Assembly: GCA_038502055.1 (NCBI GenBank) | Contig: JAXRKN010000041.1 | Coordinates: 4,507,501-4,571,500 of the forward strand | Direction: 5' to 3' | From: Tanytarsus gracilentus | Taxonomy: Eukaryota; Arthropoda; Insecta; Diptera; Chironomidae | DNA: 64,000 nucleotides | Shown: piece by piece, positions 52,042 to 63,300 of the stretch | Layout: each line of letters starts with the position of its first letter | Position numbering within the stretch: the first letter of the stretch is position 1 | Translations under genes and position numbers: made by a program | Notes under the pieces: generated by a model | Told to the model about the DNA's origin: nothing | Databases searched by the model: none | The model's input: only the letters and a program-made list of their open reading frames with translations

Positions 52042-52589
52042 CTGAAAAATTAGAAATAAAAAAAATCTAGTTTTAAATTTTCCAAAAGAGTGAAAAATAA
52101 ACGGACGAAATTAATTCAGAATCTTTTTGAGAAATTGAAAAATAAATTATGGAAAACATCGCGAGAAATTAAAATTAAAATTGCAAAAATTGCGATGAAA
52201 AAGAGAAAAAAGAATATTTTTCAAATCAATTCATTTTCGACTGTTTTTTTATCATTCATTTCAAAGTTTAGAAATTTTTGCGAATAAAATAATCGATTGA
52301 GATTTAAAAAAAATCCTTTAAAGATACTGAAAACTACTTTTCTTGTGGTTTAATATTTAATATTTTTTACCATTAATGATTAATTTTAGGCCTCACGATA
52401 AAATCTGTCTTTTATTTAAATTACTATTTTATTAATTAAAATTTAGTTAATTAATTTTATTAATTAAATTAAATTAAAAAAAAATCAAACGAAAACAATA
52501 CAACAGCTAAAAAACCACAAAACAAAACAAAACACAGTGAGTTTTCACAAAAAAATCAATTTTCCAAGTTTCACTGTAGCGCGCCACAA

Positions 52590-54586
52590 ATGAAAATAAA
52601 TAAATTAATTTTTCTTCTCATTCTGGCGACAATTTCATCATCAATTGGTGAACAATCGAAAGTTCAATTCGAATTTAAGGAGTTCGAGTTTAAGGAGACG
52701 AGCAAAAACGTGAGTAAATCAATTGTTTTGATATTTTTTTTATTATTTTTCTGATGGCCACAAAATTATTATTTTTTAGTTTTAAATAAATTTGGCGAAG
52801 AAGAAACTTGAAATTCTCGAGCGATAATGGATAAAGAAAATAAAGTCGTGGGATCAGAGTACATTCAACAGTCGTCGGTATCATCAACAACCACCACAAT
52901 CAACTCGGATGAGAGTAGTGACATGTTTGAATTGAAGATTGGCGAAAGTTATTTGGTGAAAAAATCGGAAGGTGAATGGCATCCAGCGACAATAATTCAA
53001 ACACGACTCGATGCATTTAAGAATTCCGAATATTACATTCACTATGACGGCATCAATCGACGTCTCGATAAGTGGGTCGTTAAAGATGAAATCAAACCAA
53101 TACCGGCGGATCAGCTACGCGAATATAATCGACAAAAATCGAGCATAGCAACGACCACATTGATTCCAATCGATTCCACAACCAATGGAACTCTCGTCGT
53201 TGGCTCAGCGACCGACAATAGCGATAGAAAAATTACACGCAATCAGAAGAGACGTCACGACGAAATTAATCACGTTCAAAAGACATTCGCCGAAATGGAT
53301 CCGACGACGGCGGCGCTCGAGAAAGAGCACGAGCACATCACGATGATCAAGTACATCAATAAATTGCGACTCGGCAAGTACGAAATCGAAACCTGGTACT
53401 TTTCACCGTATCCCGAAAACTATGGACGCGTCGATACGCTCTATGTGTGTCAGTATTGCCTCAAATACATGAAATATCTCAAAACATATCGCGAGCATTC
53501 GAGCGAGTGCAAGAAGAGACAACCACCGGGACTGGAGATTTATCGTAAGGGCACTGTGTCGGTGTTCGAGATTGATGGCAAAGAGCATAAGGGATATTGT
53601 CAAAATTTATGTCTGATGGCGAAGCTTTTTCTCGATCACAAGACACTCTACTACGACGTCGAGCCGTTTCTCTTCTACATTCTCTGCGAAATTGACAAGA
53701 ACGGACAAAATATTGTCGGATACTTTTCGAAAGAGAAAATTTCGCCCGAAAACAATAATGTCGCATGCATTCTCATCCTGCCGCCGTATCAACGCAAAGG
53801 CTATGGCAAATTTCTGATCGCATTCAGCTATGAGTTGTCGAAGCGCGAATGTGTCATTGGCAGTCCCGAGAAGCCACTCAGTGACCTGGGACGATTAAGT
53901 TATCGAAGCTATTGGGCATACACGTTGCTTGAACTGCTCAAAGACTGCAAGACAACATCGCAGAGCGTAAAGGAGTTGAGCGATATGAGTGGAATTACGC
54001 AAGAGGACATCATCAATACACTTCAGTCAATGAAAATGATCAAATATTGGAAGGGATACTATTGCATCACAGTCACGCAGCGAACAATCAATGAACATCT
54101 TTTGCTTCCGCAATTCAAGCGACCGAAATTGACCGTTGATCCGGCATACTTGCGATGGACGCCGAGAAAAAATCCAAATGTCATTATAAAGCCACCAAAG
54201 TGAAATATTTCAAGGTTAATTTTTAAAATGTGGCCATTTTTTGTTTCATAAAATTTCAATCTGAATAAAATTAGTTTAAGCATAAAATTTCTACTTTTTA
54301 AAGGAAATGGGATTGTTTAAGGAATTCGAGTCGGCATGCCAGGAGTCGGAGCGATGTGTAAGCATGAGTGACTCGGTTCAAAAGAAAAATTGCATTTTAG
54401 AGTGCATAGCACCGACTTGCTACAGAATTCTCTATGAAGAAAATCCAGTAAGATTTTTTATTTTTGATGAAATTGTTGAAAAAATTTAATTAAATTTATT
54501 TTCAGCTTGAAGCAGGCGAAATTGACGTGAGAGCGGATTCATTTAAAGGTTGCTTCATAACTCGAAGCGGATTAAGCAGAAATTAA
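52590..54586 (+). CDS. small secreted protein hosting a nested gene
   Basis: Three exons: 52,590-52,709, 54,304-54,447 and 54,506-54,586, all phase 0; 114 residues. Exon 1 carries a signal peptide (MKINKLIFLLILATISSSIG) and ends AAAAAC|GTGAGT. Exon 2 has a cysteine-spaced segment (ACQESERCVSMSDSVQKKNC and CIAPTCYRILYEENP). Exon 3 has LEAGEIDVRADSFKGCF. The conserved order of CI-x-CY-x-L-Y, then L-x-x-GE-D, then FKGC reminds me of a small animal secreted family annotated DUF4787; this is from memory. The 1.6-kb intron 1 contains the entire mof gene on the same strand. An alternative acceptor at 52,781 would lead at once to a stop, so the two products are unlikely to share an ORF. Confidence 0.65.
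52827..54203 (+). CDS. mof: MYST histone acetyltransferase MOF/KAT8
   Basis: Intronless ORF of 458 residues, the same length as human KAT8. In order: an acidic Ser/Thr N-terminus; a chromo-barrel (residues ~33-95, FELKIGESYLVKKSEGEWHP, NRRLDKWV); the MYST region with a C2HC finger (YVCQYCLKYMKYLKTYREHS then SEC); the conserved lysine region AKLFLDHKTLYYDVEPFLFY; the acetyl-CoA loop PPYQRKGYGKFLI; the catalytic region FSYELSK; and the MOF-specific GSPEKPLSDLGRLSYRSYW. MOF acetylates H4K16 within the MSL (dosage compensation in flies) and NSL complexes. C-terminal details separate it from Tip60. The base composition is richer in G+C than its surroundings. It lies within intron 1 of the secreted-protein gene, 117 bp after that gene's first donor. 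Confidence 0.95.
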   Translation: MDKENKVVGSEYIQQSSVSSTTTTINSDESSDMFELKIGESYLVKKSEGEWHPATIIQTRLDAFKNSEYYIHYDGINRRLDKWVVKDEIKPIPADQLREYNRQKSSIATTTLIPIDSTTNGTLVVGSATDNSDRKITRNQKRRHDEINHVQKTFAEMDPTTAALEKEHEHITMIKYINKLRLGKYEIETWYFSPYPENYGRVDTLYVCQYCLKYMKYLKTYREHSSECKKRQPPGLEIYRKGTVSVFEIDGKEHKGYCQNLCLMAKLFLDHKTLYYDVEPFLFYILCEIDKNGQNIVGYFSKEKISPENNNVACILILPPYQRKGYGKFLIAFSYELSKRECVIGSPEKPLSDLGRLSYRSYWAYTLLELLKDCKTTSQSVKELSDMSGITQEDIINTLQSMKMIKYWKGYYCITVTQRTINEHLLLPQFKRPKLTVDPAYLRWTPRKNPNVIIKPPK

Positions 54587-54719
54587 ATTGCGAGAATAAA
54601 AAATATTAAACCAGAATTCTTTTGCTACTTTAATTTAATTTTTGAATTTTTTTCACAATCCCAAACAAATTTTTACATTTAATAATTTTATTCACGAATA
54701 AATCACACAAAAAATTTCT

Positions 54720-56681
54720 TTATCGATTGCCAACACTTCCAGATCTCTTTCCCTTTCCATCTTGAGAATTTTCCTTTCTTCCAAGCACCGGCGACGATCC
54801 CGAAGAAATATTTCTGATAATCGATTTAAAGCCTCTCGATTGATTTTCACTAATTGACCTACAAAAAAATGTTTTTGGTTTTTTCGATGGAATGCGAATA
54901 TGAAAAGTTAAAAATTAGTAGAAGGAATTTTAAAATTAGATTGAGCGGATAGTTTTTGTTTGGTGGTTAATTAAAAGTTAAGAGATTTTAATTGAATTAA
55001 TTAAGGGGTTTAAGTATGAAGAAAAGGAACAAAAAATAGATTTAAAATAATTTATTTAGAAATAATTGGTGTTAACCACAAATCAACATAGCTCAAATTG
55101 ATGTCAAAAACTGCACTAATTTCAGTCAAATATGAATTTGAGCACTTTTTAATATCAATTTGAGCTCAAAATTTAAAAATGCATTTTTGAGTAAAAAAAT
55201 TGAGCGCTTTTACATCATTTTGATATCAAAATTTGAGCTCGCATTGAACTATTTTCGATCTCCATTTGAGTTATTTTAGATGTCTAAAATACATCAAAAA
55301 TTGAGTTAAATTTGATGTCAAAAAAAGTTTTAAAATTGAGTAAAATTTTATCTAATTTTGATGTCAATTTGATATCAAAATTTAAACATAAAATTTTTAG
55401 AATTTTTTTTAAACTGTTTTCGAGCTTATTTGGATCTCTAAAATACATCAAAAATTGAGTTAAATTTGATGCCAAAAAAAGTTTCAAAATTGAGCGAAAT
55501 TTTATCTAATTTTGATATCAAAATTTGAACATTAAATTTGAGCTATTTTGTTTTGTGGGTAATTAATGTGATTAAATTAATTAATCAATCACTTTAATTA
55601 AAATGTAAATTTCTTATTATTTTGTTAATTCCTGTAATTAATCTGATCAGATCAATTTAATCTTAAATGTTATTTAACAAAATTTCTACTTAAAGGAAAA
55701 GTGATCGGATTTCATTTTAGGAGCTGAGTTTGGGGATTTACTAAAAGTTTAAAAGAGTTGAAGAAAAATGAAATTTGCGTGATGAAAAATTTAAAAAAAA
55801 ATAAACTCAAAATGTGCAAAAAAAATCTTTTAAAAATTTACTCACAAAGATTCTTGAGCGATAATGAAAAAATCGTCAACCAAATGAGTCGGTGGTTGAA
55901 TATCGAACGGAATAATTTCATTCACATTTGTCGCATTTCCCATTCTCGTTTTTTTATCCATAAACATTTGCTGTCGACTCTGATGTTGGTGCTGTCCAGT
56001 TGCGCTCATTTGTGAGTTTAAACTCATTTGAAGTCTTTGCCTCAATTTTGAATTTTCCTCTTGCAACTTTTTAATCTGAGTTGTTTCACTCTCAATCCTC
56101 ATTAGAGTCGGAAGCGGCATCGATTGGAAGATTGTCGCGAGAAAATTGTGAAGCGAAAGAAAAAGCGTGTCGTGATAATTTTTCGAGAAATAAACAGCGA
56201 AATTTTGATGATCTTCTGGATTTTTGCAGTACTGAAAGTAAAACCATTCTTTCCACTCGTTTTGAGCGTGAATTTCACTCGACATTTTAGCGAAAAACTC
56301 AGAGATTTTTTCATGTCGTCCGGAGTTGTGAGCCACGACGAGATAAATTTTAAAGAGTCCACTTTCAAGCTTCTTAACTGCTTCCGCATAATTTTGCTCG
56401 AGTTTGGAGAAGAAAAATGTATCGAGATTCTTCCAAGTGTCGCGAAGTTCTTGTAAATCGGATATATTTATTGACGTCTAGTCGACGAAATTTAAATCAT
56501 AAATTAGTTAATTTTTTTTTATTAAAAAACTTGCCTGCAGTGATTCAACAATTCTGTCGACCCTAAAACTTTTGTTTTTATCATTTTTGCACTCGACTTC
56601 GAATGATTTTAAAGATGTGAGAAATCCTCGATAGGCTAAAAATTCTCGGATGAGAACTTCAACGTTTTGCATGTGCGCCAT
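54720..56681 (-). CDS. WDR91-like LisH/coiled-coil protein lacking WD40 repeats
   Basis: Minus strand, three exons: 56,535-56,681, 55,846-56,477 and 54,720-54,858; 305 residues. The N-terminus (VEVLIREFLAYRGFLTSLKS, then KSFRVDRIVESLQ) and the following DLQELRDTWKNLD, GLFKIYLVVAHNSGRHEKIS, EFFAK and FLSLHNFLATIFQSMPLP line up with the LisH and helical N-terminal half of animal WDR91. WDR91 works with WDR81 to lower endosomal PI3P and recruits to Rab7. A coiled coil follows (TTQIKKLQEENSKLRQRL). Human WDR91 continues with seven WD40 repeats to about 747 residues. Here the last exon gives 45 disordered residues (GSSPVLGRKENSQDGKGKRS) and TAA. Intron 1 uses a GC donor (CAG|GCAAGT). Intron 2 carries a 0.5-kb MITE. 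Confidence 0.75.
55075..55560. mobile_element. 0.5-kb MITE in intron 2 of the WDR91-like gene
   Basis: Left ACCACAAATCAACATAGCTC and right GAGCTATTTTGTTTTGTGGG are imperfect inverted repeats. The interior is a tandem-like series of TTTGATGTCAAAA / TTTGATATCAAAA palindromic words separated by TTGAGC. No ORF. Style and ends are related to 28,445-28,677. Confidence 0.7.
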
Positions 56682-56756
56682 TTGGATGGAAATTTTAATA
56701 GAGACTTTTTTGTGACTATGAAAATAAACAAAAAGAAATTTGTGACAGACGGACAA

Positions 56757-57784
56757 AAAAAATTAGAGCAAAAAGCGGTTGGCTGAAATTTAAATTTTGA
56801 TAAAATAGTTAGGAAAAGAATTGAGAATTGAAAATTTTTTAATTCTTATTTTATTTTAATTTTCGAATTATTTTTTAAAAAAATCGCAATCGACTCGAGT
56901 CACTCACTCGACTCAAATGAATCGGTTTAAATCCCTGGTTTATTTTTATATGTTACATACTGAAATAATTCATAAATGCTCCTTAAAGTTTTTTTTTCGC
57001 TTTTTCTCAATTTTTAAACCCTTAAAGTCTCTAAAAAATTAACTCATGTATAGATCTTAAATTTAGGATGCTGGCAACTCGGGATTTACAGCTGTGAGAC
57101 CCAGAATCCAGAAATTTGAGATCTCTCTATTTCCTTTTCTGATTGCCTCAATTTTTCTTTTTTTCAGCATAAAATCCAAAAGAAGATTTTAATTGGAAAT
57201 CTCTTTGAATGTGTTATAAATTCTCACTCACACACCGATCGCCAAAACTTTTTCTCTCTCTTTGCTTTGCAGCGTCTTCGGATAAAAATCTCTCAAAATT
57301 TTTAGTGTCAACTCGGATTTAAAAGAAAAAAGAACTCAAAATGAAACTCGCCGAGGAAAAAATTGATTTGTGGTTTTTAATTAATTGAATTAAAAGTAAT
57401 AAAAATTTAAATAGTTCGCGGAGATAAATTTAAAGACAAATTTATTGCAAAAAAAATTTTAAAAAATTAAAAAGCAAATAATAAAATTTTAAAACGTTAA
57501 AATAATTTTTAAAATGCTTTAAAAAAATTTAAAAGTGATTTAAAAATAATTTTAAAGAAGTTTTAAATAAAATTAAAAAGTGAGAAAAAAATTATGCAAA
57601 TTTAAATCCGCTTCTTTCTCATTTCGGCGTTTTAGAGACGCTCAAAAAAATTGTATTACTTTTTCATAAAATATTTTGTGACGCCGAAAAACAAGGCAAT
57701 AAAAATTTATTGGCGACCGTTGAAAAGAAGAAAAAAATCGAAGATCCGTGAAACAAAGTAAAGTCGCTAAATGCTAAAGGTGAA
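56757..57784. other. non-coding spacer
   Basis: Upstream of the WDR91-like gene. Pyrimidine-rich patches (57,245-57,270) and AT-rich words near 57,420-57,560. No gene recognised. Confidence 0.4.
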
Positions 57785-60035
57785 GGCAGTAGATGAGATG
57801 ACACAATATGCCGAGTTTCCAAAATTGAGAGTGTGTGTGTGAGGTCATGACCGGACTGACACAATATGCTCAGTTTTGAATTTTTACGTGTGTGTGTGAA
57901 TTAATTTGTGTGTTTACGCTATAATTTGCCTCTGGATGACACAATATGCACAGTTTTGAGATTTTTATGGATTTTTTTAAAAAGCGCGCCAAAAATAATA
58001 AAAATCATGATTAAACAGGATTTTTTTGTATATCGTGGGAAGATTTTTTTTGGAAAATAAAAGATTAATTAATTTATCTATTTTTAAATGATTTTGGGGG
58101 GTGATAGATATTAATATTAGATGATTTATATGAGATGATTAATATGAGATGATTTATATGAGATGATTTATATGAGATGATTAATATGAGATGATTAATA
58201 TGAGATGATTTATTTTAAGAAAACAATAGGGATCCTTAATTCACCGGTGAATGCGATTTCGGTGATCACCGGTGACAAAAAGTCATTCACCGGTGATCAC
58301 CGGTGCACCGGTGACGACTTTTGACCAACATTTCTGAAGGAAAAAACAACTTTTCGGCCATTTTGGAAATTGTTATGGACCAATTTTTAGATACTTTTTT
58401 GGTTTCCATATAAATTATAAAGTTAAACACTAAAAAAGTTAGGTTTTTCTTATTATTTGTAGAAATTTTTCTTTCTCATTAATTGATGAATCAAACTTCA
58501 ATCTTATCAAAATATCTTTAAAATATCTCTATAAATTTTTAGCATTTTTAATGTTTTTAAAGTTTGATAAGATATCAAACCAACATGTTAATTTGTTGTC
58601 CTTTGGGTATGAAATTTTTTGATTAGGTATTATCTAAAAATTTAAATAACTGAAAAAACTTTTTGTAAGTTGGCATATTTTGAACGAATTTTCTTAGACA
58701 TTTAATTTTAGTCTAAAAAACTTTTTAAATGTATTCTATAATTTCTCAATTAAAATTAACTAGTTTAAAAAAATTGTAGCTTTAAAAAAATCTCAAAAAG
58801 TATAGAAAAATGTATTAATTTCGTCACCGGTGTCACCGGACAAAAAATCGGTGATCACGGTGATCACCGTACCGGTATTCACCGTGAGGATCCCTAGAAA
58901 ACAATAAATTTTTTAAAGGACGATAAATTTAACAAGATTATGAAATTGAATTAAAATTGCCAAGACGCGTGCCTCTATGTGTGGTACTTGGAGCGTCTTG
59001 GCTTCTATAGAAGAAAGATCTAGAACAAAAATAAAAATTAAAAGAGGTATGCTGTAATTTATGTAGCCCTGGTTAAAAAACGTTTCATTTTCCAGTTACG
59101 TAAACTATGGTTTTATTGTTCTTATTGGAAAGTTTTCCCGGTATTGGTGTTGCGTGCCCCTTTCGATTGTGCAACAGATTTCAAAAGGAATGCAATTTCT
59201 ACAGCTCTGAAAAGAGTAAGAGGAAGAAAATCAGTCTAATTTAGATTTTATTAGAAATAAATTTTTATTTTCAGTTTTATTCTGTGGCATTTATTAAAAT
59301 TTAGCTAAATTGAGATTCGATTGGGTGTGTGTAGGCGTTTTTTAAACCCACTTTGAAATTGCATTCCTTTTGAAATCTGTTGCACAATCGAAAGGGGCAC
59401 GCAACACCAATACCGGGAAAACTTTCCAATAAGAACAATAAAACCATAGTTTACGTAACTGGAAAATGAAACGTTTTTTAACCAGGGCTACATAAATTAC
59501 AGCATACCTCTTTTAATTTTTATTTTTGTTCTAGATCTTTCTTCTATAGAAGCCAAGACGCTCCAAGTACCACACATAGAGGCACGCGTCTTGGCAATTT
59601 TAATTCAATTTCATAATCTTGTTAAATTCATCGTCCTTTAAAAATTTATCCTTTTCTCGAAAATAAATCATCTCATATAAATCATCTCATATAAATCATC
59701 TCATATTAATATCTATCACCCCCCAAAATCATTTAAGAATAGATAAATTAATTAATCTTTTATTTTCCAAAAAAAATCTTCCCACGATCTACAAAAAAAT
59801 CCTGTTTAATCATGATTTTTATTATTTTTGGCGCGCTTTTTAAAAATCCATAAAAATCTCAAAACTAGTCAAAATGTACCATCCAGAGGAAAATTATAGC
59901 GTAAACACACAAATTAATTCACACACACACACGTAAAAATTCAAAACTGTCCAAAAAGTGTCAGTCCGCTCATAGACCTCACACATACACTCTCAATTTC
60001 GAAAACTGAGCATATTGTGTCATCTAATCTACTGA
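57785..60035. repeat. 2.2-kb inverted repeat (foldback structure)
   Basis: The left arm (57,785-59,199) and right arm (59,355-60,035) are reverse complements around a 155-bp unique spacer. Matching landmarks include AAAGCGCGCCAAAAATAATA with its complement at 59,820-59,840, GGGGGGTGATAGATATTAAT, CCAAGACGCGTGCCTCTATG, CAGTTACGTAAACTATGGTT and CCCGGTATTGGTGTTGCGTG. The inner 250 bp are nearly identical; the outer parts have drifted. The left arm is longer only because it holds a 668-bp transposon with its 10-bp duplication. Each arm has a TTTTTGGCGCGC (E2F-like) word. The left arm has three GACACAATATGC words. A gene starts 146 bp beyond the right arm. Confidence 0.85.
58228..58895. mobile_element. 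668-bp TIR element with 10-bp target duplication
   Basis: The terminal inverted repeats are AGGGATCCT and AGGATCCCT. They are flanked by perfect AGAAAACAAT direct repeats (58,218-58,227 and 58,896-58,905). Near both ends are clustered ACCGGTGA/TCACCGGT words. The opposite arm of the surrounding palindrome (59,640-59,670) preserves the unfilled site, which confirms the boundaries. A 9-10-bp duplication suggests a MULE-like non-autonomous element. No transposase. Confidence 0.85.
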
Positions 60036-60180
60036 AGGCTGTGCAGTGATCTTGCGAAAAAATAAAAAAACAAAAAATATTTCGAAGATAAAAAATTTAA
60101 ATAAAAATTTAGAGAACTCAAAGTGATTTTTTGAAGTGAAAAATTTATTTTTAAAAAGCGAATGAAGAAAATTAATTAAA

Positions 60181-60226
60181 ATGGCGAACACCAATCAAGC
60201 GATGGAAGAAGAAATCGAGATGCAAG
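60181..60226 (+). CDS. first coding exon of a gene leaving the window
   Basis: ATG at 60,181 opens MANTNQAMEEEIEMQ and one base, then the donor CAAG|GTAAAA at 60,226/60,227. The context (AAAATGGCG) is good for initiation. No in-frame downstream exon is found before 64,000, so the first intron exceeds 3.7 kb and is filled by the nested mobile elements. Fifteen residues are too few to name the product. Confidence 0.45.
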
Positions 60227-60338
60227 GTAAAATTTTAAAGCCTCAATTTTTTAAAAATATTTAAAGATGTTCTTCAAGTTTCTAAACCTTTTAATTTTTT
60301 TTTCTCCACTTAAAATTTTTATCTGACTGTAAAAGAAA

Positions 60339-63300
60339 ACAAGTGAGGGATTAACGGTGCGCCGCGTTCTCAGTTTCACTGTTCTCTTTGCAAAAAGCTC
60401 CGCAGAACTCCGCCTTTTCCGTATGGCTACGCATTTGAATTATTTTAGTTAATACAGTTCGCTTTTTTTCCGCTAGTAAAATTAATTAAATATTTTTCTA
60501 CTAACTCTTTGAACGAATATATACTTTCTCTATTCAAATCAAGTCAAAAATGAAATTTTTATGAAAAACCATCCGAATGCGCTTATTTCCCCCTGGTTAA
60601 GTTAATTAAGTTTTCTCTATCAACTCTCTGACTAAATCCACGCTTCCTCTATTCAAATCAAGTCAAAAATGAAATTTTTATGAAAAACCATCCGAATGCG
60701 CTTATTTCCCCCTGGTTAAGTTAATTAAGTTTTCTCTATCAACTCTCTGACTAAATCCATGCTTCCTCTATTCAAATCAAGTCAAAAATGAAATTTTTAT
60801 GAAAAACCATCCGAATGCGCTTATTTCCCCCTGGTTAAGTTAATTAAGTTTTCTCTATCAACTCTCTGACTAAATCCACGCTTCCTCTATTCAAATCAAG
60901 TCAAAAATGAAATTTTTATGAAAAACCATCCGAATGCGCTTATTTCCCCCTGGTGAAGTTAATTAAGTTTTCTTTATCGACTCTCTGACTAAATCCACGC
61001 TTCCTCTATTCAAATCAAGTCAAAAATGAAATTTTTATAAAAAACCATCCAAATGCGCTTATTTCCCCCTGGTGAAGTTAATTAAGTTTTCTTTATCAAC
61101 TCTCTGACTAAATCCATGCTTCCTCTATTCAAATCACGTCAAATATGTAATTTTTATGAAAAACCATCCGAATGCGCTTATTTCCCCCTGGTGAAGTTAA
61201 TTAAGTTTTCTTTATCGACTCTCTGACTAAATCCATGCTTCCTCTATTCAAATCAAGTCAAAAATGAAATTTTTATAAAAAAAACCATCCAAATGCGCTT
61301 ATTTTCCCCTGGTTAAGTTAATTAAGTTTTCTTTATCGACTCTCTGACTAAATTCATGCTTCCTCTATTCAAATCAAGTCAAAAATGAAACAAGATGGGT
61401 CTGCAAACGGCGTTGCCATTTCCAATAGCTCCGCTGTATTAGATTAGTACCCCCTGTTGATTAGCGCAATGAGCATTAGTGGCGCTACTGACCGACCATG
61501 ATGGACATTCCTCAAAAATTATCAATGTCAATCGATTTCTAATCCAATCACGAGTTTAACGATACCCATGAAGCCATAGTTCTGAAAAATGGACATTAGT
61601 GGCACTCCTGTCCGTTCATAATGGACATTCCTCGAAAAACATCAATTCCAATCGATTTCTAATCCAATCACGAGTTCAACGAGATACATGAAGCCATGGT
61701 TCTGAAAAATGGGCATTAGTGGCACTCCTGGTCGACCATGATAGACATTCCTCAAAAAACATCAATGCCAATCGATTCCTAATCCAATCACGAGTTCAAC
61801 GAAACCCATGAAGCCATAGTTCTGAAAAATGGACATTAGTGGCACTCCTGGCCGGCCATGATAGATATTCCTCAAAAATCATCAATGTCAATCGATTTCT
61901 AATCCAATCACGAGTTCAACGATACCCATGAAGCCATAGTTCTGAAAAATGGACATTAGTGGCACTCCTGGGCGGCCATGATGGACATTCCTCAAAAATC
62001 ATCAATGCCAATCGATTCCTGATGCAATTACGAGTTCAACGATACCCATGAAGCCATAGTTCTGAAAAATGGACATTAGTGGCACTCCTGGGCGGCCATG
62101 ATGGACATTCCTCAAAAATCATCAATGCCAATCGATTCCTGATGCAATTACGAGTTCAACGATACCCATGAAGCCATATAAGTAAAAATTTGTATGAAAA
62201 AGGACCTTTTTGCACTCAAGGACGGTCCTTAGAGGGTCATACCTCAAAACTAAATACTTCTTGCACAACTAGAACCAAAACCCGATCTTTAGCCACAAAC
62301 CCGAGTCAAATCCGACCAGCCGTTCTTGAGATACGGCGTTCACTAAGATCGTAAGAAAGTAAGAAAGTAAGAAAGTAAGAAAGTGAGAAAGTGAGAAAGT
62401 AAGATGACTTAAATGGCTCTAACTCCTCGTAGGAGCAACCGATTTCAAATCTGTTTTCGCTGGTTTGTAGGGTTTGGCTAGGCCTATCATTTGAGTATAT
62501 GTTTTGATATTGCACAATGTAATGTCTTGGCACTAGGGGCCGAAAACTGGTTTTGGAGAAATCCAAAATTAATATATAGCGGAGCTATAATTTTTATAAA
62601 AAAACCATCCAAATGCGCTTTTTTCCCCCTGGTTAAGCTAATTAAGTTTTCTTTATCGACTCTCTGACTAAATCCATGCTTCCTCTATTCAAATCAAGTC
62701 AAAAATGTAATTTTTTTAAAAAACCATCCAAATGCGCTTATTTCCCCCTGGTGAAGTTAATTAAGTTTTTTTTATCAACTCTCTGACTAAATCCATGCTT
62801 CCTCTATTCAAATCACGTCAAATATGTAATTTTTATGAAAAACCATCCGAATGCGCTTATTTCCCCCTGGTGAAGTTAATTAAGTTTTCTTTATCAACTC
62901 TCTGACTAAATCCACGCTTCCTCTATTCAAATCAAGTCAAAAATGTAATTTTTATGAAAAACCATCCAAATGCGCTTATTTCCCCCTGGTTAAGTTAATT
63001 AAGTTTTCTTTATCGACTCTCTGACTAAATCCATGCTTCCTCTATTCAAATCAAGTCAAAAATGAAATTTTTATGAAAAACCATCCGAATGCGCTTATTT
63101 CCCCCTGGTTAAGTTAATTAAGTTTTCTCTATCGACTCTCTGACTAAATCCATGCTTCCTCTATTCAAATCAAGTCAAAAATGAAATTTTTATGAAAAAC
63201 CATCCGAATGCGCTTATTTCCCCCTGGTTAAGTTAATTAACTTTTCTTATCCTCGAAATATCATTGACTCATATAAAAATGCACTCTCAAAAAATTTCTC

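Noticed and set aside
62306..62566. 86-codon minus-strand ORF
   Set aside because: It lies in the tail of the Helentron-like element and recurs as a similar ORF at 7,166-7,381, so it is a repeat by-product.
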